21,854 nucleotides of DNA from NCBI GenBank assembly GCA_002368955.1, contig DFDY01000064.1, positions 12,023 to 33,876 on the forward strand, read 5' to 3'. The translations under genes and the position numbers were made by a program. Position 1 is the stretch's first letter; each line of letters starts with the position of its first letter. The notes beneath the pieces are model-generated. The model did no database searches, was not told where the DNA came from, and saw only the letters and a program-made list of their open reading frames with translations. The stretch is from Bacteroidales bacterium UBA3816. Lineage in GTDB: Bacteria; Bacteroidota; Bacteroidia; Bacteroidales; P3. Shown in pieces: positions 6,910-14,179 of the stretch.

Positions 6910-8304
6910 TTACTTCAACTTGAATTCGGTGAAGCCAATCAGGCTGCTGTTGGCATACAGGCTTACGCGATAAATGCCAGACTCAAGTTCAGTGTCTTCA
7001 TCTTTACTCCAATTCATCTCAAACGAACGCTCGTCACCGGTGAACTCGTATGACTGCACGGTGGTGTAGGCGGTGCGTACTCCGTCGGCATCAAAACGTT
7101 GTTCCATGGTGCCATTGTGGAGCACGTTGTTGGAGGGCGAGGTGATGACGGCGTAGATGGTGATGGTGCCAGGCTCGATTACGTTGTTGGCCAGGATGGT
7201 GCCAGAAACACGGAATGCACTGGTGGCAGTAGCGCGGCTGGTGGGACGGCCGGAGCCGTTGGAGAGGCGCTTGAGAGGAGTGACGGTGATTTCGTCGGCA
7301 GTAAGGATAGAAGCGCGGCTGACTTTGGCGGCCATCTTGGCATTCTCCACTGCGGTGTTTTCGGCATTTCTCTTGTAGGCCACCACTTCGTTGCGGAGGC
7401 TGTCGTTCTCGTTGCGGAGCACCACATTCTCGGCACGGAGACGCTGCAGCTCTTCGTAGTATTCGTCACACAGGGCTTGCAGTTCGGCAAGTTTCTTATT
7501 GATGTTGCCCTTGGTCTTGGCTACGTTAGACTTAGACTCGGCAGCGGTCTTGGCGGCCTCGGCCTTAGCGTTGGCGGCGGCGGTGTTGGCTTCAGCCACG
7601 AGGGCGGTCTGCTTGGCAACCTCTTCTTGCAGACGAGTGATTTCGGCCTGCTGGCTGCTGACCTGGTTCTGAAGCAGTGCAATTTGAGCTGCATAGTCGG
7701 TGGAGGAAGGAACATTCTGACTTTCCACAGAACGCTGGCCAAGCAGATAAGCCACATGGGCGGTGAGTGAGTCATTGGTATTGGTCAGGCGAACCTTGTC
7801 GTTGGAGAGAGCCACAATGCGAACATCCTGCTCACGAACCAGTCTCTGCAGACGGGCTATGGTCTCGCGGTCGGCATAGCCTTCCACAGCCTTGAGGTCG
7901 TTCAGTTCGGTGCTCATCTGTTCCAGACGGCTCTTCAAAAGCTCTATTTCAGCCTTCTTGGAGTTCAGCTGGGACTGAAGTTTTCTCACTTGTGCCTTGT
8001 TGGTCTTGGTAACGGTGCGGGTGGTAGTGGTGGCACTGCCCTTTCCGTTCAATTGGTTGATGAGGTTTTGGATTTCGGCGGCCTGAGCCTCGATGGCGCT
8101 GTCGCGCTCGGAAAGCTGTTTGGCATAATTGTCGCAATTGTCCTGCATGGTGTGATAATCCTGCATGATGGAATCCAAAGTGACCTGCATTTCGTGAACA
8201 GAAGTGCCGGATTGCTCGTTTTGGTTACATGAAACGAGGCATCCTGTAGTCAAAAAGGTAAGCACAACTACCTTAAAAAAAGAACTCTTTTTGATTGTCT
8301 TCAT
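6910..8304 (-). CDS. Coiled-coil lipoprotein with C-terminal beta domain
   Basis: Lipoprotein of 464 residues, first gene of the minus-strand cluster. The signal MKTIKKSSFFKVVVLTFLTTG is followed by a lipobox ending at Cys26 (LVSC). From about residue 35 to 330 the sequence is heptad-rich and almost free of Pro and Gly (for example KLQSQLNSKKAEIELLKSRL), indicating long coiled coils with an Ala-rich stretch near 235-260. The last 115 residues form a separate domain rich in beta-strand residues (FRVSGTILANNVIEPGTITI, then SGIYRVSLYANSSLIGFTEF), resembling a small beta-sandwich. It probably projects from a membrane as a stalk with a head. Function unknown. The murL start is only 5 nt downstream, so the genes are surely co-transcribed. 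Promoter at 8366-8397. Confidence 0.85.
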   Translation of the reverse strand: MKTIKKSSFFKVVVLTFLTTGCLVSCNQNEQSGTSVHEMQVTLDSIMQDYHTMQDNCDNYAKQLSERDSAIEAQAAEIQNLINQLNGKGSATTTTRTVTKTNKAQVRKLQSQLNSKKAEIELLKSRLEQMSTELNDLKAVEGYADRETIARLQRLVREQDVRIVALSNDKVRLTNTNDSLTAHVAYLLGQRSVESQNVPSSTDYAAQIALLQNQVSSQQAEITRLQEEVAKQTALVAEANTAAANAKAEAAKTAAESKSNVAKTKGNINKKLAELQALCDEYYEELQRLRAENVVLRNENDSLRNEVVAYKRNAENTAVENAKMAAKVSRASILTADEITVTPLKRLSNGSGRPTSRATATSAFRVSGTILANNVIEPGTITIYAVITSPSNNVLHNGTMEQRFDADGVRTAYTTVQSYEFTGDERSFEMNWSKDEDTELESGIYRVSLYANSSLIGFTEFKLK

Positions 8305-8346
8305 TGTATTTATGTATTTATTTTTATCTATTTAAAAAAAAGTTCG

Positions 8347-8354
8347 TACTTTTG
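8347..8354 (+). promoter_or_regulatory. -7 element for the 8416-13695 gene run
   Basis: TACTTTTG fits TAnnTTTG and is preceded by an A-run and GTTCG, very like the sequence at the small-RNA promoter near 19547. There is no convincing -33 TTTG 19-21 bases upstream. The predicted start is near 8361, almost the same place as the minus-strand start. Confidence 0.4.
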
Positions 8355-8365
8355 TAATCAAAATG

Positions 8366-8397
8366 CAAAAATAAATCTTTTTTTTTGAATAGACAAT
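8366..8397 (-). promoter_or_regulatory. Promoter for the lipoprotein-murL-murD2-M20-C69 cluster
   Basis: On the minus strand a perfect -7 box TATTTTTG (8366-8373) has a weaker -33 element ATTG (8394-8397) 20 bases upstream. Transcription would start near 8360 and give a leader of about 55 nt. No other good promoter is visible upstream of murL or murD2. Confidence 0.55.
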
Positions 8398-8415
8398 ATT
8401 TTGACAAAAAAAAAT

Positions 8416-9210
8416 ATGAACCGTATCTTGATAGTGCTTTTTTTGCTGCTTCCATATGCCCACGAAGTGTATGCCCAACAGGATAGTCCACAGGGGGTAT
8501 ATTTGGGTTTGCAAGGTGGTTTCGGCTATGGCCTCTATCGCGATTTTGGGGCCTCACCGCTAACTTATCGTGGACTTGAACTAACCCCAGGACTGAGTGT
8601 GAATGTCGAACGTACCCACTGGCGTTTCAAGGCCGCGCTCGGCCTCCAGGGTGGCGGCTATGGCTATAGGGCGGGACTGAGTTCTATGCACGCCTATGGG
8701 GGTCAGCTTGCGCTAGACTTTGAGGCATTGCACCTGCTTCACCACTCGGGCAGATGGCAGTTGTGGGCAGGCTCCTCTGTCGGCGACTGTGGCGACATTC
8801 GCTACAACACCTCGTTGGGCAATGCCGGTGTGGGTTTTGCCAACTTTGTAAACCTGAACCTCATCGGTCGGGCCGAGATGACACTTGGCCGCTGGAGACT
8901 GCATGGTCAGATGGCCCTAACGCCCGCGTCGCTCTTGCTCAGGCCGGGGTTTGCCTATATGGATAATTATGATCGCGACATAAGCAACCCGGTAGCCAAC
9001 TTCCTTGACCAGTATCACTTTTACCTATCCGCTTTCACCGCCATATCCACCGACTTAGGAATTGCCCTCATGCTCAATAACGGCAACCGTTTGGGCCTCT
9101 CCTATGCGTGGCATTATATGACCTCACGCGCAACGGAGACTCCCGCAGCACCCTTCCGTTTCGAGCAGGCCGGCCATGCCCTGCTGTTCCAGTTAGACTT
9201 CAAAATATAG
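8416..9210 (+). CDS. Outer-membrane beta-barrel-like protein
   Basis: Exported protein of 264 residues with a signal peptide cleaved after VYA (residues 1-20 or so, then QQDSPQG). The rest alternates hydrophobic and polar residues in short strands with Gly- and Tyr-rich turns (GVYLGLQGGFGYGLYRDFG, WQLWAGSSVGDCGDIRYNTS) and ends in FQLDFKI, an aromatic-containing strand typical of outer-membrane barrels. The start is the ATG at 8416; a TTG at 8401 is in frame but would put a Lys/Asn-rich stretch before the signal. First gene of the plus-strand run, 7 nt before the S41 lipoprotein gene. I do not recognise a specific family; it may be a small barrel or a surface beta-protein. Confidence 0.75.
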   Translation: MNRILIVLFLLLPYAHEVYAQQDSPQGVYLGLQGGFGYGLYRDFGASPLTYRGLELTPGLSVNVERTHWRFKAALGLQGGGYGYRAGLSSMHAYGGQLALDFEALHLLHHSGRWQLWAGSSVGDCGDIRYNTSLGNAGVGFANFVNLNLIGRAEMTLGRWRLHGQMALTPASLLLRPGFAYMDNYDRDISNPVANFLDQYHFYLSAFTAISTDLGIALMLNNGNRLGLSYAWHYMTSRATETPAAPFRFEQAGHALLFQLDFKI

Positions 9211-9217
9211 AAAGAAT

Positions 9218-10282
9218 ATGCAAAAGATAGTCACCCTGTTCATCCTTATTCTCGGTACCCTCATGTCTTTCACCTCGTGTGAAAAAATGCTCATAGTGGA
9301 CGACATCTCCGCCACTCCCACTAACACATTCGGCTACCTCTGGAAGAAATTCGACCAGCAGTATGCCATGTTTGACGTGAAAGGGGTGGATTGGAACGCC
9401 ATGTATGACAGTCTCTATCCCCTAGTCAGCGACTCGATGGATGCCGACAGCCTTTTCTCGGTCTGTGCCACTCTCTTGAACTCGCTCCACGACGGCCATG
9501 TCAACCTCTACGGCAACTACGATGTCAGCCGTTCCGACTCTATTCAATACAACTTCTATGCCCAAAGCGACATAGACGTGAACACCGTCGTGCTCAACTA
9601 TATGGGTCTCAATTACCACGTGGCGGGCGGCTTGGCCCACTCAGGGCTCTGCGGCGACAGTGTCATCTATATTCGATATGGCTCCTTTAGCAACGCTATC
9701 GGCCTCGGCCAGCTCCGCCACCTGCTGCGGAGCTATCCTCATGCCCAGGGCATGATATTTGACATTCGAGGCAACGGAGGCGGCAACATACAGAACATTC
9801 ACCGCTTCCTCAGCCTTATGCCCTCCCATGGTCAGCCCCTCTATACCACCCAAATCAAGTCGGGCCCAGGCCCTGACGATTTCACCCCCCTGCAAACCAC
9901 CTATGCCCCGCTAGTTGCCGACGGCGACACCGACATCTTCACCAAGCCGGTCATCGTGCTGATAGACCGCGGCTGCTTTAGCGCGGCCAGCTCCTTTGCC
10001 ATCTGCACCCAGGCCTACGACAATATCACCCTCATGGGCGACACCACCAGCGGCGGGCTGGGTCTCCCTTCCATGGGCGTGCTGCCCAACGGGTGGCGTT
10101 ACCGCATCACCGTCACCCGCACCTTTGCCCTCGACGGCGGCAACTACGAGAACGGGGTCCCGCCCGACATACCCCTGCGTCTCGACTGGGAAAAAGTGCA
10201 CCTTCAGGGACGCGACAACATCATCGACTCCGCCTGCACCCTATTACTCAATCCTAAGCAAATAACCACCCGAAACAATTAA
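9218..10282 (+). CDS. S41-family (tail-specific-protease-like) lipoprotein peptidase
   Basis: Predicted surface or periplasmic serine peptidase of 354 residues. The SPII signal MQKIVTLFILILGTLMSFTS precedes Cys21. The N-terminal region has WKKFDQQYAMFDVKGVDWN and LLNSLHDGHVNL, the helical part common in this family (LxDGHxxL). There follow MIFDIRGNGGGNIQN (core strand and Gly turn), the nucleophile region DRGCFSAASSFA with likely Ser255, and GDTTSGGLGLPS. The last block GVPPDIPL matches the family's GxxPDxxV/L. The usual Glu three residues after the Ser is Ser258 here, so activity should not be assumed. No PDZ domain is obvious. Tight spacing on both sides (7 and 13 nt) puts it in one transcript with its neighbours. 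Confidence 0.85.
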   Translation: MQKIVTLFILILGTLMSFTSCEKMLIVDDISATPTNTFGYLWKKFDQQYAMFDVKGVDWNAMYDSLYPLVSDSMDADSLFSVCATLLNSLHDGHVNLYGNYDVSRSDSIQYNFYAQSDIDVNTVVLNYMGLNYHVAGGLAHSGLCGDSVIYIRYGSFSNAIGLGQLRHLLRSYPHAQGMIFDIRGNGGGNIQNIHRFLSLMPSHGQPLYTTQIKSGPGPDDFTPLQTTYAPLVADGDTDIFTKPVIVLIDRGCFSAASSFAICTQAYDNITLMGDTTSGGLGLPSMGVLPNGWRYRITVTRTFALDGGNYENGVPPDIPLRLDWEKVHLQGRDNIIDSACTLLLNPKQITTRNN

Positions 10283-10295
10283 TAGCAAAACCATC

Positions 10296-12950
10296 ATGAA
10301 AATACTGATTAGGGCTAGCTACCCCAACTATCAAATGATTAGGCGCTATGCCGAATGCGGCCCTGAAGTCTTCAACCGCAATGTTGACGACCTCGACAAT
10401 GTCCTCGAAGGCAACAAGCCCGGTACCGTCATCTATACGCTGGATGGCGATACCGAGCAGCACGAGTTCCCACCCCGCTGGTACGATATGTTCCTCCTGC
10501 TCAGGAGCCACAGCGAGCAGAAAGAACGCCTGCTAAAGCTCCTTCTGGCCGAGAAGGATGGCTCTGCCACCCCCGACCAAATTGCCCAATTGGCCACCCT
10601 CAGGCAGGACTTCCACAAAAAGATTCTCGACTATGTCCGCTCCCATCCCCTTTACGAAGACGACGAAATCATCACCCCTCTCTCGCCCAAGGATTTCACC
10701 ATCGAGGAAATCAGCTATAAAGGCAAGATGCTTCTCGACCTCACAAGGAACTGCTACCCCGTGCCCGACTTTGTCATTCTGACCTCGCAGTCGTTCAAAC
10801 ACCCCGAGCATCTGGAGGAGAAACTGGCTGCCGCCATAGCCAATCTCAAAATTATGATTGGCAACAACCTCGACGGTGAACCCAACCCGCTCGTCTTTGC
10901 CATCCGCTGTGCCATGCCGCAGTATATCCCCGGCCTTATGCCCACCCTTCTTAACATCGGCGTGACCAAGGACATATACCAAAAACTCTGCGAGGTACAC
11001 GGCTGCGACATGGCCAACCGCGTCTACCTTTCCACCCTCAACACGCTCTGCGAAATGCTGGGTATCGAACAAGAGCATGCGGCTGACAAGCCCGTGCTCT
11101 CCATTCAGGCTCAGCAAGAAATCATCGCTCGCCTAGAATACCAAATCATCGCTGCCCGCGAGGACGGCAACCGTCTGCTCACCGATGCTTTCTATCAGGC
11201 ATTGAAACTGGTTCTGCACATCCGCAAATTCTATATCGACAACCAAGACCTCATCCTCACCTTCATGCAGGGCAAGCAGGCCTCGCCCTCCCTCATCCTT
11301 CAGCGCATGGTGTGGACCATTGGCAACGACCAGTCCTACCCCGGCGTACTCTACAGCCGCAACAGCCGCACCGGCAAGGGCAGCCAGATTGAGAGCTACC
11401 GCAACATTTTTGGTGAGGAAATCATGACTGGCGACGTCTCCTCCGAGGACACTGCCTACACCAATCGCGACACTATCAAACAGGCCTATCCCGCTGTCTA
11501 CCACTTCCACCCCCTGCTGGTGAAACTGGAGGAGCGCTACAAATCGCCCGTCACCATTGAGTTTGCCGTCGAAACCCGACCAGGCAAAGTCAGCCTCTTC
11601 TCGGTCCTACAGCTGAACATGTCTGAGATGACCGGGCCCGCCGCGCTCATCTCTGCCATCGACCTCTTGCACGAAGGTCGCATAGACAAGCACCATGTGA
11701 TGAACATCATCAAGCCCTACCACACGCGCCAGATAGTCTCCGCCGCCATCGATCCCCGCTCCATCCAGAAACTTCAGTTTTTCGGCAAAGGGGTGAGTGT
11801 CCTGCCCCGCACCGCCATCACCACCGTGCTCTGTTTCAGTCCCGGCAAGGCCCGCGAAATCTCGGCCAGAGGCCAGCAGGTCTGCCTCTGCCAAATGCGC
11901 TTCATACCCGAAGACACCATCGTCCTGGGCGAGGTGCATGCCATTCTCTGCATGACCCCCGCCGCCATCCATGTGGTCACCGCCTGCCGTGGCTACGGCA
12001 TCCCAGCTTTTATGAATCTGCAGAACTACGGCATCCGATTTGTGAAAGAGGGGGATACCTTCAAACTGGTCAACCAAGAGGGGTTGGAGCTGCACGAAAT
12101 GGACCACATCACCATCTCCAGTCGGCAGCAGACCATCTACAAAGGCGTGGCCGACTTCAAGCCAGCCCGCTTCACCAAGTTCCTCCGTGGTGAGCGGGTC
12201 GACCTCAGCCCCGAAGAGGTCGGCTTCTTCAACGATATGCGCAGTGCCTACGAAACCTACGAGGAGATTGTCACCAGCGAACAGGCCTCGGTCATCAACG
12301 ACGTCAACCAATTGGCACGCCTCATCCGGCTGGAGCTGCAGGACAAACCCGAGGCGGCCATGGGCATTGTGAACAACTGGTATCGCGACAACTCTGACCA
12401 ATATGTGCGCCAAGTGCTTGAGAGCAAGATGGGATCCCACCAAGACCAGTCGCGTGTGTTCAACCTCCTCAGCAACAGCCGCAAGGTCCATTTCTTCCAG
12501 AAGGTGTCCAAGATATGCATTGAGAACGGTATCTCTGGCATCAAGGCCGGCTCCTTCATGTTGGGCCGTTTTGTCGCCAAGCCTATGTCCACGGCAGTGT
12601 GGGAGAAACTGGACGAACAGATAGTCGCCTTCCTGCTCAACGAATATGTGCTCTACGAAAAGTACCTTCACGTGCTGGAAGAGGTGGGCGAGATGCGTCT
12701 GGCCCGTGCCCACAGCCGCATTGAGACCGAGGGCATCGACAACATGGTCATCCAAAACTTTGATATCTACAACTTCATTCCGCTCCTCTATGCCCACCAC
12801 GACTGGGGCACCATTGCCGAAGCGCTGGAGCACATCGAACATCAGGACAACACCCACCTACTGGTGGAAAAACTGGCCCGTCCCATCGACCAAATCTTCG
12901 ACATGACCAAATCGTGGATTCGTGCCGAAGTGGAATCACACAAATTCTAA
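10296..12950 (+). CDS. PEP/pyruvate-binding-domain protein (PPDK-like, no PEP barrel)
   Basis: Large cytoplasmic protein of 884 residues related to pyruvate phosphate dikinase and PEP synthase. After an N-terminal unit unlike those enzymes (1-130), an ATP-grasp-like region follows: IRCAMPQYIPGLMPTLLNIG (203-222) matches the dikinase RxxxxxSMPGMMxTxLN block; GVLYSRNSRTGKG and the following FGEEIMTGDV match the nucleotide loop; Glu422 (TIEFAVE) and Gln439 (VLQLN) correspond to ATP/metal ligands. A swivelling phospho-His domain follows, with HVVTACRGYGIPAF (559-572) aligned to HAAxVARxxGIPAV, so His559 is the expected phosphorylated residue. No PEP/pyruvate TIM barrel follows; residues 640-884 are mostly helical and unrecognised. 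The protein could phosphorylate a partner or a small molecule. It is co-transcribed with envelope genes; its role is unknown. Confidence 0.75.
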   Translation: MKILIRASYPNYQMIRRYAECGPEVFNRNVDDLDNVLEGNKPGTVIYTLDGDTEQHEFPPRWYDMFLLLRSHSEQKERLLKLLLAEKDGSATPDQIAQLATLRQDFHKKILDYVRSHPLYEDDEIITPLSPKDFTIEEISYKGKMLLDLTRNCYPVPDFVILTSQSFKHPEHLEEKLAAAIANLKIMIGNNLDGEPNPLVFAIRCAMPQYIPGLMPTLLNIGVTKDIYQKLCEVHGCDMANRVYLSTLNTLCEMLGIEQEHAADKPVLSIQAQQEIIARLEYQIIAAREDGNRLLTDAFYQALKLVLHIRKFYIDNQDLILTFMQGKQASPSLILQRMVWTIGNDQSYPGVLYSRNSRTGKGSQIESYRNIFGEEIMTGDVSSEDTAYTNRDTIKQAYPAVYHFHPLLVKLEERYKSPVTIEFAVETRPGKVSLFSVLQLNMSEMTGPAALISAIDLLHEGRIDKHHVMNIIKPYHTRQIVSAAIDPRSIQKLQFFGKGVSVLPRTAITTVLCFSPGKAREISARGQQVCLCQMRFIPEDTIVLGEVHAILCMTPAAIHVVTACRGYGIPAFMNLQNYGIRFVKEGDTFKLVNQEGLELHEMDHITISSRQQTIYKGVADFKPARFTKFLRGERVDLSPEEVGFFNDMRSAYETYEEIVTSEQASVINDVNQLARLIRLELQDKPEAAMGIVNNWYRDNSDQYVRQVLESKMGSHQDQSRVFNLLSNSRKVHFFQKVSKICIENGISGIKAGSFMLGRFVAKPMSTAVWEKLDEQIVAFLLNEYVLYEKYLHVLEEVGEMRLARAHSRIETEGIDNMVIQNFDIYNFIPLLYAHHDWGTIAEALEHIEHQDNTHLLVEKLARPIDQIFDMTKSWIRAEVESHKF

Positions 12951-12954
12951 GACC

Positions 12955-13695
12955 ATGAACCCAACCACCCACCTACTGAAGTACCCCATTCTGCTGCTAG
13001 CACTGCTGCTGACCTCTTTCTCGGTGCAAGGGCAGTCGCCCTATGCCTCTCCCGTCGTGGCGGCCAATGCCGACACCGTGGCTCCGACCGACTCTGCCAC
13101 CACTTTTGACTACCGTGTGCTCAAAAGCCTTCAGGACAGCCGCACCCCGGGTTGGGACCGCCACTGGGTCATGGTGAGCAATACCTTTGTGCTGGCTCCA
13201 TTGTTCCCTGCTGGTTTCGCCCTTGGCGGAGCCGCCACCCAGAACGACCCACTTGTGCGCAACCAGCTCTATGCCGATGCCATGGAGTCGGTGGGTGCCT
13301 ACATGCTTTGCATGGGGGTGACCATGGGCATGAAGGCCTTGGTCGGGCGGCCGCGGCCATGGGTGGCCTATGAGGGCGACCTGGTTTGCCTCCAACCCGT
13401 CCGCTCCACTTCCTTCCCCTCGGGCCACACCTCTTCGGCATTTGTGGCGGCCACTTCGCTCTCGCTCATGTATCCACGGTGGTATGTGATTGCTCCGGCC
13501 TATCTGTGGGCGGGGGCAGTGGCTTTCAGCCGCATGTATGTCGGGGCGCATTTTCCCACCGATGTGTTGGCGGGTGCGGCCATAGGCACCGGGTGTGCCT
13601 TCCTGGCCCATGCCGTCCGGGTGCGCCTCTGCAAAGATCATCCCGAGCTCTATCCTCCCGATGCCGTCCTCGTCCCCCTCTCGTTCCAATTCTGA
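12955..13695 (+). CDS. PAP2-superfamily phosphatase, membrane associated
   Basis: Type 2 phosphatidic acid phosphatase-like protein, 246 residues. An N-terminal signal or anchor (about 9-27) is followed by helices and the three PAP2 motifs: KALVGRPRP (127-135), PSGH (155-158) and SRMYVGAHFPTD (192-203), with all catalytic residues in place. Likely substrates are lipid phosphates such as undecaprenyl pyrophosphate, phosphatidylglycerol phosphate or lipid A phosphates, with the active site facing the periplasm; the sequence does not decide. The start is the ATG at 12955, 4 nt after the stop of the PEP/pyruvate-binding gene; the frame is open further upstream but overlaps that gene. It is the last gene of the run, followed by a strong terminator at 13725. 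Confidence 0.9.
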   Translation: MNPTTHLLKYPILLLALLLTSFSVQGQSPYASPVVAANADTVAPTDSATTFDYRVLKSLQDSRTPGWDRHWVMVSNTFVLAPLFPAGFALGGAATQNDPLVRNQLYADAMESVGAYMLCMGVTMGMKALVGRPRPWVAYEGDLVCLQPVRSTSFPSGHTSSAFVAATSLSLMYPRWYVIAPAYLWAGAVAFSRMYVGAHFPTDVLAGAAIGTGCAFLAHAVRVRLCKDHPELYPPDAVLVPLSFQF

Positions 13696-13724
13696 TTTTC
13701 ATTTTTTTATCCCTTCCGTCACAT

Positions 13725-13756
13725 AACCTTCGCCCAGTTGCAGGCGAAGGTTTTTT
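13725..13756 (+). terminator. Intrinsic terminator of the 8416-13695 gene run
   Basis: AACCTTCGCC (13725-13734) pairs perfectly with GGCGAAGGTT (13743-13752) around an 8-nt loop, and six T residues run from 13751 to 13756. The stem is 10 bp without mismatches. Confidence 0.92.
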
Positions 13757-14149
13757 CTACTCTTTTTCTTCCCTCACAATTGGCTTCTGCCCTCGTTAGG
13801 GCACGTCAGTCTAACGCCTTATCCAGAGCAAGGCTGACAACCATTTGCCTCTCGCTGATTGTCAATGTAAAAATGAGTGCCTGGATATTTCGCCACCTCG
13901 TGTAAATATCTTGCTTTCAGCTTTAATTGTTTTCCTGACCGTTATGCCGACGTTTCTGAGTCGCTGCCCACACGCTTATGAAGCGACGATGTAGCGATTG
14001 GAGACCGAATCTGTTGCGTTGGGTAAGTGTTGGCGAGGAGAAGGCGCCGGGGTAAAACAATACCGCACAAACAGTTTTTGAAAGGTGTCGCGGCCAATGG
14101 TGACAACACCTTGAAAACCGTTTGTGCGGCGTTCGAAAGGTGGCAAGGT
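13757..14149. other. Gene-poor stretch, possible dispersed repeat or remnant
   Basis: No gene with a credible start lies here. On the minus strand one frame stays open from 14379 to a stop at 13942 and again to a stop at 13819, giving pieces such as RYLHEVAKYPGTHFYIDNQ, but with no ATG start for the second piece. The composition differs from the flanking coding DNA and a large inverted repeat lies at 14063-14129. This mix of a big hairpin and broken frames is what a decayed mobile element or dispersed repeat looks like. I cannot name it. Confidence 0.4.
14063..14129. repeat. 67-nt near-perfect inverted repeat
   Basis: CCGCACAAAC (14063-14072) pairs with GTTTGTGCGG (14120-14129). After one mismatch GTTTT (14074-14078) pairs with AAAAC (14114-14118), then AAGGTGT (14082-14088) pairs with ACACCTT (14106-14112). 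That is 22 pairs with a 17-nt loop. In the minus direction it is followed by TATTGTTTTA, a weak T-rich tail, so it might end transcription from elbB; in the plus direction there is no T-run. A mobile-element end or dispersed palindrome is equally likely. Confidence 0.7.
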
Positions 14150-14170
14150 GCGCGACTCTCCAAATCGCGC
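14150..14170 (-). other. Small GC-rich hairpin just after elbB
   Basis: GCGCGA (14150-14155) pairs with TCGCGC (14165-14170) across nine bases, beginning 9 nt after the elbB stop. No T-run follows, so it is at most an mRNA 3'-end stabiliser or part of a two-hairpin termination region with 14063-14129. Confidence 0.35.
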
Positions 14171-14179
14171 CCGTCCTTA

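Noticed and set aside
11607..12857. 416-codon open frame on the minus strand
   Set aside because: Antisense shadow of the PEP/pyruvate-binding gene; the GC bias keeps it open.
13757..14149. CRISPR array or tRNA in the gene-poor stretch
   Set aside because: There is a single inverted repeat rather than regularly spaced direct repeats, and no cloverleaf or TTCGA arm could be found.
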